NCBI GenBank assembly: GCA_963846925.1 | Contig: CAWJXW010000004.1 | Location: forward strand, 62,001 to 126,000 | Source of the DNA: JAQBQB01 sp963846925 | GTDB lineage: Bacteria; Gemmatimonadota; Gemmatimonadetes; Gemmatimonadales; Gemmatimonadaceae | Direction: 5' to 3' | DNA: 64,000 nucleotides | Shown here: piece by piece, positions 51,344-60,820 of the stretch | How the letters are laid out: every line of letters begins with the position of its first letter | Position numbering within the stretch: position 1 is the first letter of the stretch | The notes under the pieces: generated by a model | Told to the model about the DNA's origin: nothing | Database searches by the model: none | The model's input: the letters and a program-made list of their open reading frames with translations, nothing else | Position numbers and translations under genes: made by a program

Positions 51344-53170
51344 TCAGCACGATTCGCGGGGGACGTCGAGGAGTGAATTTTCCATCGCTGGCGCTCCGAT
51401 TCCGCGGAGCTCGTGCAGCCAGCCGGCGCTTCTCGCGGCTCAGTTCGTCCTTCTCGTCAGGCGCCGCGAGCGGGAGAATCGGCTCGATCGCACTCATGCG
51501 CCGCGAGATTCGGCGTCGGGCGAAGTCGTTGATACTTGCGTCGACCGTTTCGGCGGCGTGATCCAGGCCGCCGGACTCCTCAAAAGCTCCTGCAGCACCT
51601 CGATGGCCTGTCATCGAGCCTGAGCGCGATCTCGTCGACCGGTGCGCGTCCAGCCCAGCCTCAGCCAGGCGTTCGAAGATCGCGCGGTAGGTCGAATCGG
51701 TGAATGCGTCTGGATCGACTCGTTCGGCGGCCGCTTCGACGTAGCGGCGATATGCAGGAGCACTCGAACGAGCTCGCGTTCGGCGTGCGGTCCAGCGACT
51801 TCGCTCGGCCGCGCGCGCCGCGAGTCGGCTGCGGTGGCGTTTCACGCCAGGTTCGACGGCGTGTTCCCGCCGGCTCCGATCCGGCGCCGCCACGCGCGCG
51901 GCGGAGCGTCCACTTCTCGCACGACCGCCTCGGCGGGGATGCCGGCGACCTCGCTCGTCCGCGCGATATAGAGATCGCGCAGCAGCCTGTCCGACGTCGC
52001 ACGGATCGTGGGCAGAAGCTTGTCGATTGCCTGACGCTTGCGCCGCAGATCGGAGAACCAGGCGCCGCGCTCGAGCAACTGAATCTTTCGGTCGAACAGA
52101 TCGATCGACGCAGCGGCCGCGCGCTCGAAGCCCTCGACTCCCGCCTTCGCCACGAACGAATCGGGGTCGTCGCCTTCGGGAAGCGTGATGACGCGGACGG
52201 TCGCGCCGGCGCGAAGCAGCTCGTCGCCGGAACGGAACGTCGCCTTGAGTCCCGCGCTGTCGCTGTCGTAGAGCAGGAACACGTTCTTCGTGTACTTGCG
52301 AATCAGCGCGGCCTGCTGCTCGGTGAGCGCGGTGCCCAACGGCGCGACGACCTCGACGACTCCGGCGAGGTGCAGCCGAATCAGGTCGAAGTAGCCCTCG
52401 ACCACGATGAGCCGATCCGCTTTTCGAATGGACTGCTTCGCCCAGTTCAATCCGTACAACAGCGTGCGTTTCGCGAACAGCTCCGATTCGGCTGAGTTCA
52501 AATACTTCGGCTCGCGGTCGTCGAGCACTCGTCCACCAAATCCGGCGACGTGCCCGGAGGCATCGTAGATCGGGAACATCAGTCGTCCGCGGAATCGCGG
52601 ACGCAGCTCGGTCTCTCCTTCGCGCGAGAGCAGAAGGCCGGCGGCTCTCTGCCGCTCGTCCTCGAACCCGAGAGTCGCCAGCGCCTTTCGCATCGCGGCG
52701 GGGTCGCGCGGCGCCAACCCGAGTCCGAAGCGATCGGCGTCGTCGCGAGTCAGACCGCGCGACGCGAGGTACTCGCGTCCGATGCTCTGATCCGACGTCC
52801 AGAGCTGCGAGCGAAAGAACTCCGCGGCGCTGGCGTTGACTTCCCAGAGCGGTTCGCGCGGATCACGTTCGTCGCGTTGGCGGCTGACCTCCCGCACTTC
52901 GACGCCGCTCTTTGCGCCGACCCACCTCACCGCCTCGATGAAATCCAGACCGAGGTGCTTCTCGACGAACGTGAAGACATCCCCCGATTCGTGGCACACG
53001 AAGCAGTTGTAGCCGCGCGACGTGACGGAAAAGTTCGGGCCCTTGCCGTGGTGGAACGGGCACGGCCCTCGAAAGCTGTTCCCCACCCGCTTGAGCTTCA
53101 CGTACTCGCCGACGATGGCCACGATGTCGGCTTCCTGCCGCACACGGTCGACGACGTCGTCGGGAATCAC
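51344..53170 (-). CDS. dnaG: DNA primase; C-terminal third broken by several indels
   Basis: The frame from the GTG at 53170 is intact for 442 residues: a CHC2 zinc-binding domain (CPFHHGKGPNFSVT ... CFVCHESGDVFTF) and a TOPRIM catalytic core (LIVVEGYFDLIRLHLAG; FLLYDSDSAGLKAT). It then meets TGA at 51842. Beyond that, the expected DnaB-binding C-terminal domain can still be read piecewise in shifting frames: SLDRTPNA, ELVRVLLHI, RYVEAAAERVDPDAFTDSTY, PVDEIALRLDD, IEVLQELL, EESGGLDHAAETVDASINDF, PLAAPDEKDELSREKRRL and finally ENSLLDVPRESC with TGA at 51344. About seven single-base or small indels are needed. Its GTG overlaps the mutS2 stop (GTGA). Confidence 0.9.
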
Positions 53171-55563
53171 GCGAGCTCCGCCACGGTGACGCCCGCGCCG
53201 CCCTCGTTCCAGGCGCCGAGCCGGAACTCGCGCACGCGCGTGTCCTTGCGCAGCATTTCGCCAACGCGGTCGCGCAGCGCGCCGGTTCCTTTCCCGTGGA
53301 TGATTCGCAGCATTCGCAGATCCGCTCGCACCGCGCCGTCGAGAGCCTGAAGCACCGCCGCCTCGGCCTCGTCGGGCCGCATGCCGCGCACGTCGATCTC
53401 CGACGGAACGTGCACGTCGGGGAGATCGCCTGTCCAGCCGGTCACCGCGTGCAGCTCCGCCGCCTCGACGGGAGTGAGCGACGAGCGCTCGACCGTCAGC
53501 TTGAGCGCGCCGACGACGACGACCGCGTCGTCGTCGCGTAGCTCCACGACGCGACCGACCTTGCCGCCCAGCGTCGCGACCGCGACGGGTGAGCCGGCCG
53601 CGATCGCGCCGACCTTTATCTCGGAGCCGCGCGGTGTGTCGCGGCGCTTGACGTTCGCGTCTTCACGTTCGAGGCGTTCGAGCTCGACGTTCTGCTTGGC
53701 CGCGAGCTGCTCCGCGCGTTGGCGCGCCTCGCGGCCGGCTTCGTCCAGTTCACCGGCGGCGCGCGCCTTGAGATCGCGGATCGTCCGCTCGATCTCGGCG
53801 CGTGCATCCAGCAGATATCGTCGCGTGTCCTGGCGCGCGTCGCGCTCGGCGACTCTCTCTCGCTCGCGCACGTTGTGCTCGCGCTTTGCCAGCGTCGCCA
53901 TTCGCTGCCGCGCGTCGTCGAGGATCGTCGCGGCCTCCCGTTCGCGCGCCGCGAGCTCTTCGTCGCGGCGCTCGAGCTGCTCGACCAGCGCCGCCAGCTC
54001 GCGCTCGTGTTGCGGCACGCGCTCTTCCGCGCGCGCGACCACCTCATCCGGGAGCCGGAGCCGGCGAGCGATCGAAATGCCGTACGATCGCCCCGGCACG
54101 CCCTTGATCAACCGGTAGGTCGGCGCGAGCGCGGCGGCGTCGAACTGGAGCGACGCGTTGACGACGCCGTTCACCTGGCCGGCAAGCTCTTTGAGCGCGC
54201 CGAGGTGGGTCGTCGCCACCGTGAGCGTGCCGCGCGCGGTGAGGTTCTCGAGGATCGCCCAGCCGAGCGCCGCGCCTTCTGTCGGATCGGTGCCCGATCC
54301 GAGCTCGTCGACGAGGACGAGTGAGTCCGGCGTCGCGAGCCGAAGAATCTCGCCGAGGTTCTTGACGTGCGCGCTGAACGTGGAGAGGCTCGCCTCGATC
54401 GACTGCTCGTCGCCCACGTCGGCGAAGACGTCGTCGAATTGCGGGATGCGTGACTCGGCACCGACGGGCGCCGGCACGCCCGACTGGGCGAGCGCCGAGA
54501 TCAGGCCCAGGGCTTTGAGCAGCACGGTCTTGCCGCCGGTGTTCGGCCCGGACACGAGGAGGGTCCGTTCGTTCGCTGCCATCGCGAGGTCGAACGGGAC
54601 CACGTTCACTCCTTGCGCGAGCAAGAGCGGATGGCGCCCGTCGTGGATCTCGAATCCCGCCCGGGCGTCGACGAAGCGCGCCGGCGCGCATTGGTAAGCG
54701 TCGGCGAAGCGCGCTCGCGCGAAAAGGCTGTCCAGCTCGATGAGGGCGGCGAGGGCCGCGACCATCGCGTCGCGATGCGGACGCAGCGTGTCGGTAAGCG
54801 CGAGAAGGATGCGATCGACCTCGGCCACCTCCTCGTATTCCAGCTCGCGGATCCGATTCCCGAACTCCACCGCCGCCGCGGGTTCGACGAAGAGCGTTCC
54901 GCCGGTCGCGGACGTGTCGTGCACGATGCCGCCCGCCGCGACCTGGCCGCCGCGCCGCACGGGGATCACGTACCGCCCGTTGCGTACCGTCACCGAGGCA
55001 TCGGGTACGCGATGATGTGTCTCGAGGCGCTCCATTTCGCGTTCCAGAATGCGAATGAGCGTGCCGTGGGCGGCGCGAAGCTCGCGCCGCAGGTGTCGCA
55101 GCGCCGGAGAAGCGTCGTCCTTCACGACGCCGTCGTCCTGGAGCGCCTTGTCGATCGCCGTTTCCGTCGATGGGTGTGAGATCAGTACGCCGAGGAGAGG
55201 CGCCAGGACCGCGCCGACCACCGCGGGACGTCGTGCATCGCGCAGCTCGGCCTGCGTGAGGCGCGACGAGCGAAGGAGGATGGCGCCGGCGACGAGATCG
55301 GGGCCGCTCCACGCCGCTCCCTCGACTCGCAACCGCGTGAGCGGTGCGGCGAGAGCGGGCACTGGGTGTGGTCGCCAGGCGTCGTCGCCCCCGGAGGCCG
55401 CGCGCATGGCGGCGACTCGCGCGTGCTCACGGTCGAGCCGGGAGGTGTCCTTCGTGGGCGAGAGCGCGCGCACGTGGTCGGCGCCGAGGCTCGACGTTGC
55501 GAACCCGGCGACGACGTCGAGGGCGCGCGGGAGCTCGAGAATGTTCAGCGCGTGCGCGTTCAC
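53167..55563 (-). CDS. mutS2: Endonuclease MutS2
   Basis: The 798-residue protein has the MutS-type core and clamp, the ABC ATPase (LLVSGPNTGGKTVLLKALGL, Walker A; SLVLVDELGSGTDPTEGAAL, Walker B; TTHLGALK), a long Glu/Arg-rich coiled coil and a C-terminal Smr nuclease domain (DVRGMRPDEAEAAVLQALD; LRIIHGKGTGALRDRV). The length and Smr domain separate it from MutS. MutS2 acts on recombination intermediates or collided ribosomes depending on the organism. It starts with GTG at 55563 and overlaps dnaG. Confidence 0.96.
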   Translation of the reverse strand: MNAHALNILELPRALDVVAGFATSSLGADHVRALSPTKDTSRLDREHARVAAMRAASGGDDAWRPHPVPALAAPLTRLRVEGAAWSGPDLVAGAILLRSSRLTQAELRDARRPAVVGAVLAPLLGVLISHPSTETAIDKALQDDGVVKDDASPALRHLRRELRAAHGTLIRILEREMERLETHHRVPDASVTVRNGRYVIPVRRGGQVAAGGIVHDTSATGGTLFVEPAAAVEFGNRIRELEYEEVAEVDRILLALTDTLRPHRDAMVAALAALIELDSLFARARFADAYQCAPARFVDARAGFEIHDGRHPLLLAQGVNVVPFDLAMAANERTLLVSGPNTGGKTVLLKALGLISALAQSGVPAPVGAESRIPQFDDVFADVGDEQSIEASLSTFSAHVKNLGEILRLATPDSLVLVDELGSGTDPTEGAALGWAILENLTARGTLTVATTHLGALKELAGQVNGVVNASLQFDAAALAPTYRLIKGVPGRSYGISIARRLRLPDEVVARAEERVPQHERELAALVEQLERRDEELAAREREAATILDDARQRMATLAKREHNVRERERVAERDARQDTRRYLLDARAEIERTIRDLKARAAGELDEAGREARQRAEQLAAKQNVELERLEREDANVKRRDTPRGSEIKVGAIAAGSPVAVATLGGKVGRVVELRDDDAVVVVGALKLTVERSSLTPVEAAELHAVTGWTGDLPDVHVPSEIDVRGMRPDEAEAAVLQALDGAVRADLRMLRIIHGKGTGALRDRVGEMLRKDTRVREFRLGAWNEGGAGVTVAELA

Positions 55564-55611
55564 GGCAGATGCTTCCTCGCTGATCCGCGAACGAGAGCCG
55601 TCGGCTGCGCC

Positions 55612-56070
55612 TCAGCTCGTCCGGGACGCTCGTGCCGCCAACTCTTCGCGAACGATGGCGTTGATGACGCTGCCCTCGGCGCGACCCTTGAACTGGCTCA
55701 TCACCTTTCCCATCACCGCGCCGACGTTCGCGGCGCCTCCCTCGATCGCGGCGACGACGGCGGCGCGGATCTCGGCATCGTCGACCGACGCCGGGAGGTA
55801 CGCGGCGAGCGCGTCCAACTCGGCGCGTTCAGTCGCCGCCAGATCGGTGCGCCCACCTTTGTCGTACATCTCCACCGACTCGCGGCGCCTCTTGATGCCC
55901 CGGCGGAGCACCTCGACGACGTCGTCGTCGGTGAGGTCTCGCTTGAGCTCGATCTCGCGATTCCTCGCGTCGGCGAGGATGGTCCCCAGCAGCAGGACCA
56001 TCGCCTTGTTCTGCGCCTTGCGGGTCGCGGTCAGATCGCCTTGCAGACGCGCGAGCAGGGCCGCGGCCAT
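55612..56070 (-). CDS. GatB/YqeY-domain protein
   Basis: A 152-residue YqeY-type helical protein: AALLARLQGDLTATRKAQNK, LLLGTILADARNREIE, LAAYLPASVDDAEI, VGAVMGKVMSQFKGRAEG. The domain is shared with the tail of GatB (tRNA-dependent amidotransferase), but the free-standing form has no established function. It begins on the base after the rpsU stop, the usual rpsU-yqeY arrangement. Confidence 0.93.
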   Translation of the reverse strand: MAAALLARLQGDLTATRKAQNKAMVLLLGTILADARNREIELKRDLTDDDVVEVLRRGIKRRRESVEMYDKGGRTDLAATERAELDALAAYLPASVDDAEIRAAVVAAIEGGAANVGAVMGKVMSQFKGRAEGSVINAIVREELAARASRTS

Positions 56071-56259
56071 CTAGCTGTGGCGCGTGCGACGGTTCTTCCG
56101 GATCGCGGCGTTGAGCTTTCGCTTCCGGCGTTCGCTCGGCTTTTCGTAGTGGCGGTGCTTTCTCAGGTCCGACAAGATGCCGGCCTTTTCGCACTTCTTC
56201 TTGAAGCGCTTGAGTGCCCGCTCGAAGTTCTCATCGTCGTGGATGATGACTTCCGACAA
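56071..56259 (-). CDS. rpsU: 30S ribosomal protein S21
   Basis: A 62-residue S21: SEVIIHDDENFERALKRFKK then LRKHRHYEKPSERRKRK. The start is TTG at 56259, supported by a GGGGAG Shine-Dalgarno 7-8 bases upstream and by the family N-terminus. It begins the rpsU-yqeY-mutS2-dnaG block. Confidence 0.96.
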   Translation of the reverse strand: MSEVIIHDDENFERALKRFKKKCEKAGILSDLRKHRHYEKPSERRKRKLNAAIRKNRRTRHS

Positions 56260-56390
56260 ACTGACTCTCCCCCCTTGGTGGCGTTTGCGCGCCTGATAAG
56301 TGAAGCAAGCCGTGTAACTTATGAATCAAATGGGCGACTTGTCAACTCGGCGCTGCTCGACCAGTTTTCGAGTCGCTTGGCCGCCGCCCT

Positions 56391-56464
56391 GCGCCCATAG
56401 CTCAATTGGATAGAGCATCTGACTTCGGATCAGAAGGTTGGGGGTTCGAGTCCCTCTGGGCGCA
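56391..56464 (+). tRNA. tRNA-Arg (anticodon UCG)
   Basis: A 74-base gene: acceptor GCGCCCA/TGGGCGC, D-arm AGCTCAATTGGATAGAGC, anticodon stem TCTGA/TCAGA with loop CTTCGGA (anticodon TCG), T-arm GGGGGTTCGAGTCCCTC. CCA is not encoded. Confidence 0.97.
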
Positions 56465-56595
56465 TCGCGGTCCCCCCGGCCCAGTTTGGGGGTTGAGCAA
56501 GAAGCGCGCGAACAAATCCGGAACTCCCCGCATCGCCGTACCGTTTTGCGGCGCTGAACGCTGAGCCTCGTTTTCGATCTCACCCTGGGGTGGCG

Positions 56596-57795
56596 ATGCA
56601 ATACGACGCGGTGGTTGTCGGCGGCGGTCTTGGCGGATCCGCGCTCGCGGACCAACTCGCGCGAGCCGGTCGCTCGGTCCTCGTGCTCGAGCGAGAAGCG
56701 CGATTCAGGGATCGCGTCCGTGGTGAGAACATGCTGCCCTGGGGCGTCGCGGCGGCAAAACGCCTCGGAGTGTACGACGACCTCATCGCCGCCGGAGGAC
56801 ACCCCGCGCCGAACTGGTGTCAGTACGCGATGGGACAGCCGGCACCGATTCGCGACCTCCGCTCGACGACGCCGGGCGGCGACTCGATGCTCAACATCTT
56901 TCATCCCGTCCTGCAGGAAGCGGTCATGGCGCGCGCCATTGCCTCCGGCGCCGATGTCAGACGGGGCGCAACGGTGCTCGGCGTCGAATGCGGTCCCGGC
57001 AAGATTCCGTCAGTGGCGTTCGAGCACGACGGGCAGCGGCACGTCGCGAGCGGACGCATCGTCGTCGGCGCCGATGGCCGCGCGTCGCAAATGCGATCGT
57101 GGTGCGGCTTCGAGACGCGGCAGGATCCGGATCTCCTGGTGATCGCGGGTACGCTGATTCAAGGCACGAGTGTTCCCGAGGGCTCAGCCTTTCTTTGTAT
57201 CGGTCCTGGAATCGCCACGTTCTGGGCACCGCTCGGCGACAAGAAATCGCGGACGTACTTCATCTATCCGGGCGTTGCCGGCCGACGCGGGCTGAGCGGG
57301 AAGAACAAGGTGCCCGAGTTCCTCCAACTCGTGCAGGCCGTCGGCATTCCGAAGGAATGGCTCGAGGGAGTCGAGTCGATCGGCCCGCTCGCCGAGTTCG
57401 ACGGCGCGGACAAATGGGTCGATTCGCCGGCGAAGCACGGCGTCGCGTTGATCGGCGATGCGGCCGCATCGTCCGATCCGTCGTGGGGGTGTGGCTTGTC
57501 GCTCACGATGATCGACGTCGAAGCGCTCTCCACCGTCCTGCGCGACACTGACGACTGGGACGCGGCTCTCGCGGAATACGCGCGTCGCCACGACGAATAC
57601 TCCGGCGCGCTCCACCGCATTCACCAGTGGATGTACGAGCTGGTCTGGTCGGCGGGCCCCGAGGCCGATGAGCGACGCGCTCGCGTGTTCCCGCGCTGGG
57701 GACAGGATCCGAGGGGATTTCCCGACGCGGTCGGTCTCGGACCGTTCGGTCCGAGCGACGAACGAGCCCGGCGACTGGTGCTCGGACTCGACTGA
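56596..57795 (+). CDS. FAD-dependent monooxygenase/halogenase-like oxidoreductase
   Basis: The ~399-residue protein has the FAD-binding VVGGGLGGSALADQLARAG (GxGxxG), the mid-chain GADGRAS motif and the second FAD motif GVALIGDAAASSDPSWGCGLSL, the layout of group A flavoprotein monooxygenases (para-hydroxybenzoate hydroxylase type) and related reductases. The substrate is unknown. An ATG at 56596 with GGGGTGG just before it is preferred to a GTG two codons upstream. It is one of few plus-strand genes and converges on the HIT gene with 5 bases between stops. Confidence 0.85.
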   Translation: MQYDAVVVGGGLGGSALADQLARAGRSVLVLEREARFRDRVRGENMLPWGVAAAKRLGVYDDLIAAGGHPAPNWCQYAMGQPAPIRDLRSTTPGGDSMLNIFHPVLQEAVMARAIASGADVRRGATVLGVECGPGKIPSVAFEHDGQRHVASGRIVVGADGRASQMRSWCGFETRQDPDLLVIAGTLIQGTSVPEGSAFLCIGPGIATFWAPLGDKKSRTYFIYPGVAGRRGLSGKNKVPEFLQLVQAVGIPKEWLEGVESIGPLAEFDGADKWVDSPAKHGVALIGDAAASSDPSWGCGLSLTMIDVEALSTVLRDTDDWDAALAEYARRHDEYSGALHRIHQWMYELVWSAGPEADERRARVFPRWGQDPRGFPDAVGLGPFGPSDERARRLVLGLD

Positions 57796-57800
57796 CCTGA

Positions 57801-58142
57801 CTATCCCGGCGGCCAGGTCATGTGGCGCCCGCCGAGGACGTGCATGTGCAGATGGAACACGGTCTGTCCGCCGTCGGAGTTCGTGTTGACGACGGTGCGA
57901 TAGCCGGACTTGGCGATCTTCTCGCTCCGCGCGATGTCGCGCGCGGCGATGGACAGCGCTCCGAGCTGCGCGCTGCTCGACGCATTGTCGAGCGACGCGA
58001 CGTGATCGCGTGTGATGATCACCACGTGCACCGGCGCCTGCGGATTGATGTCGCGGAAGGCGACGCAGTGATCGTCCTCGTGGACGATCGTTGCCGGAAT
58101 CTCGCGACGCACGATGCGGCAGAAGATGCAATCGTCGGCCAT
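57801..58142 (-). CDS. HIT-family (HINT-like) nucleotide hydrolase
   Basis: A 113-residue protein with CIFCRIVRREIPATIVHED (zinc-like CxxC near the start), HVVIITRDHVASL and the histidine triad FHLHMHVLGG. HINT proteins hydrolyse nucleoside phosphoramidates. Its ATG lies immediately after the rsmE stop. Confidence 0.93.
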   Translation of the reverse strand: MADDCIFCRIVRREIPATIVHEDDHCVAFRDINPQAPVHVVIITRDHVASLDNASSSAQLGALSIAARDIARSEKIAKSGYRTVVNTNSDGGQTVFHLHMHVLGGRHMTWPPG

Positions 58143-58886
58143 CTACTCCTCCGGTGATTCCTGCGCGGCACGGATGACGCCGATGGCGGCGACCGCCGCG
58201 GTCTCGAAACGCAACGTCGCCGCTCCGAGCCGCGCCCGCAGCCATCCGCCCGTCTCGAGCAGCGCGAGCTCGTCGTCCTCGATCCCTCCTTCCGGCCCGA
58301 CCATCAATGTGACGCCGCCGGCAGAATCCCGCCCGAGCAGCGACGTCAACGGTTTGCCGCTCCGGTCCATCACGACGCGAAGTCCTGAGTCTCGCGTCGC
58401 CGCGTCCATGTCGGCGTCGGGAAGGATGGGCGGCAGCCATGCGCCACCCGACTGCTCGAGCGCCGAGACCATGCGGGCGCGCATTTTTGCCAAGAATCCC
58501 GCCCCCTCTCCGCGCGGTGTCACGCTCGCCGAGCGGCGAAACCGCACGCCCTGCCAACTCGCGACCTCGAGCTCGGTCGCTTTTTCCGCGAGCCAGAGCA
58601 TGCGATCACGGTCGGCGACCGGAGCGCGAAGGTGAATCGCCGGCTGGCGCGCGACGGTCGTCACGGACGAAATCGCCAACTCGATGTCGTGCTTGCCGCG
58701 CGTCCGGATCGTCGCCGCGGCGCGAAGTCCTTCGCCGTTGGTGAGCTGCACGGCGTCGCCGTCGTCCAGACGACGCGCTCGAAGATGGTGCCGCACGTCG
58801 TCGCTCGGCGTCACGGGAATTCCCGCCACCAGCGGGCCCTCGCAGTAGAACGTGGCTATCGCCGTTCGACGGTCGCGCTCCACCAT
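58143..58886 (-). CDS. rsmE: 16S rRNA uracil-1498 N3-methyltransferase
   Basis: SPOUT methyltransferase. The body reads TFYCEGPLVAGIPVTPSDDVRHHLRARRL (PUA-like N-domain), WLAEKATELEV, MVGPEGGIEDDELALLETG and ATLRFETAAVAAIGVI (knot motifs). No start codon lies right at the family N-terminus, so the ATG at 58886 (or GTG at 58883), preceded by AGAGGGAG, is taken, overlapping prmA by 31 bases and adding about ten residues. Confidence 0.9.
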   Translation of the reverse strand: MVERDRRTAIATFYCEGPLVAGIPVTPSDDVRHHLRARRLDDGDAVQLTNGEGLRAAATIRTRGKHDIELAISSVTTVARQPAIHLRAPVADRDRMLWLAEKATELEVASWQGVRFRRSASVTPRGEGAGFLAKMRARMVSALEQSGGAWLPPILPDADMDAATRDSGLRVVMDRSGKPLTSLLGRDSAGGVTLMVGPEGGIEDDELALLETGGWLRARLGAATLRFETAAVAAIGVIRAAQESPEE

Positions 58887-59689
58887 TCTCCCTCTTCGAT
58901 TTCGGCGGCGATGTGCCAGCCGGCGGCGTCGAGGCGCTCGACCATCATCGACCGCTCGGACACGAGAATCCCGCTCAATATCGCGCGGCCGTCGGCCTCG
59001 AGCGCGCTCGCCATCGTCGGCAGCAAGTCGATCAGCACCGACGAAATGATGTTGGCGGTGACGACGCGCACGGGCGCGACGAGCGGCAGCAGCGAGGCCG
59101 CGTCGCCTTCGATCACGGAGACGCGGTTGCCGACGCCGTTGCGGCGCACGTTCTCCTCGGCGTTTTCTATTGCGTCGGCATCCAACTCGATTGCCACGAT
59201 TCGCGACGCGCCGAGCTTCGCCGCGGCGATCGCCAGCACGGCGCTGCCGGCGCCAAGGTCGGCGACATGGTCGCCACGACGGACGACGTCTTGCAGCAGC
59301 ATCACGACGGATCGCGTCGTCGCGTGGTCGCCGGTGCCGAACGCCATCCCTGGGTCGATGACGATCGTCGCCTTGGGATCCAGGCCTTCTGCGAGCCACG
59401 GCGGCGCAATCGTGAGGCGGCCGACGCGCTGCGCCGTCAGAGCGTATTTCCACCGCTCGGACCAGTCGCTGATCTGCAGCGGTTCCGTCTGCACCGTGAC
59501 GCCGCTTCCGACGGCGAGTGCGGCGAGCTCGAGGCGCGTCGCGTCGTCGGAGCCGTGCGCGTGCGTTACGAGTGAGTCGGGAAGCTCCTGGACTCCCTCA
59601 GCGCCGGCTTCGAAAAGCGCGGCGAGAACGTCGTCGCGCCGCGCACCCGGTGTGATGCGAACCGTGATCCACTCGGCGTCCTTCGTCAC
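58856..59689 (-). CDS. prmA: Ribosomal protein L11 methyltransferase
   Basis: The 277-residue protein has FGTGDHATTRSVVMLL, the SAM site VADLGAGSAVLAIAAAKLG, and VVTANIISSVLIDLLP (the NI/LP catalytic loop) of PrmA. The GTG at 59689 overlaps the dnaJ stop (GTGA). The hrcA-dnaJ-prmA-rsmE order is common in Gram-negative and Gram-positive groups. Confidence 0.94.
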   Translation of the reverse strand: MTKDAEWITVRITPGARRDDVLAALFEAGAEGVQELPDSLVTHAHGSDDATRLELAALAVGSGVTVQTEPLQISDWSERWKYALTAQRVGRLTIAPPWLAEGLDPKATIVIDPGMAFGTGDHATTRSVVMLLQDVVRRGDHVADLGAGSAVLAIAAAKLGASRIVAIELDADAIENAEENVRRNGVGNRVSVIEGDAASLLPLVAPVRVVTANIISSVLIDLLPTMASALEADGRAILSGILVSERSMMVERLDAAGWHIAAEIEEGEWWSATVERR

Positions 59690-60816
59690 GCACCGAGGGC
59701 TTCTTTCATCTTCGCCCAAAAACCCTTCGACCGGCCGTCTGCCGGCACGCCGGGCTGGAGCTCGCTCAATCTCGCGATGATCTGGCGCTCCTCTTCGGTG
59801 AGGCGTTCCGGCGTCCAGAGTTGTACGCGCACGTGCAGGTCGCCCATCCCGTTCGCGTTGACGCGGGGCAATCCGCGTCCGCGCAGATGAAAGACCTGGC
59901 CGCTCTGCGTTCCCGCCGGCACGTCCAACGTCGTATGACCGGAGACCGTCGGGACGCTCACCTGCGATCCGAGCGCGAGCTGCGGATAGGTCGCGAGCAC
60001 TTCCGTGTAGAGATCTTCGCCGTCGCGCTCGAAGCGCGGGTCGTCGGCGACCTCGAAGAGCACGTGCACGTCGCCACGCGGGCCGCCGCGCACGCCGGCG
60101 TTCCCAGCGTCGCGCAGCGTCATGTACTGCCCGGTCGCGACGCCCGGTGGAATCTGCACGCTGAGCTCCCGCTCACCGCGCAACCGTCCCTCGCCGCGAC
60201 ACACCTTGCAGGGTGACTGGACGACCTTTCCCTCGCCGTGACACGTCGGGCACGTGACGACGCTGACGAACTGCCCGAAGAACGACCGTTGCGCCCGGCG
60301 GACCTCTCCCTGCCCCTGACACGTCGCGCACGTTTGCGCCTTCGAGCCCGGCTCGGCCCCCGACCCCGCGCACTTCTCGCATGGTTCGAGTGTTCTCACG
60401 AGAATCTTCTTCTCGATGCCGGTGGCCACTTCGGCGAGCGTCAACGGCACGGTGATCTTGACGTCGGCCCCGCCGCGTGGATCCCCGCCTCCGCGCCCGC
60501 CGAAGAGCGACTCCAGCCCGCCCATGCCGCCGAAGTCGCGCATGAAGATGCCGAGAGCTTCGGAGAGGTCCACGTGGTGGAAGCCGGCCGTGCCGCCGCG
60601 GAGCCCAGCCTCACCGTAGCGGTCGTACGCGGCGCGCTTCTGCGGGTCGCGCAGCACGTCGTACGCCTCGGTGATCTCCTTGAACCGCTCCTCGGCCTCC
60701 TTCGAGCCATTGTTGCGGTCAGGATGATACGTCATCGCCAGCTTGCGATATGCCTTCTTGATCTCGTCGTCGCCCGCGGTGCGCGGAACGTCGAGAACGC
60801 CGTAAAAGTCCGCCAT
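59686..60816 (-). CDS. dnaJ: Chaperone DnaJ
   Basis: Type I Hsp40 of 376 residues: J-domain with MTYHPDRN (HPD), a Gly/Phe-type linker containing FGGRGGGDPRGG, four zinc-binding CxxCxGxG repeats (CEKCAGSGAE, CATCQGQGEV, CPTCHGEGKV, CKVCRGEGRL) and two beta-sandwich substrate domains. It delivers clients to DnaK, which is not in this window. It follows hrcA by 4 bases. Confidence 0.96.
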   Translation of the reverse strand: MADFYGVLDVPRTAGDDEIKKAYRKLAMTYHPDRNNGSKEAEERFKEITEAYDVLRDPQKRAAYDRYGEAGLRGGTAGFHHVDLSEALGIFMRDFGGMGGLESLFGGRGGGDPRGGADVKITVPLTLAEVATGIEKKILVRTLEPCEKCAGSGAEPGSKAQTCATCQGQGEVRRAQRSFFGQFVSVVTCPTCHGEGKVVQSPCKVCRGEGRLRGERELSVQIPPGVATGQYMTLRDAGNAGVRGGPRGDVHVLFEVADDPRFERDGEDLYTEVLATYPQLALGSQVSVPTVSGHTTLDVPAGTQSGQVFHLRGRGLPRVNANGMGDLHVRVQLWTPERLTEEERQIIARLSELQPGVPADGRSKGFWAKMKEALGA

Positions 60817-60820
60817 CAGC

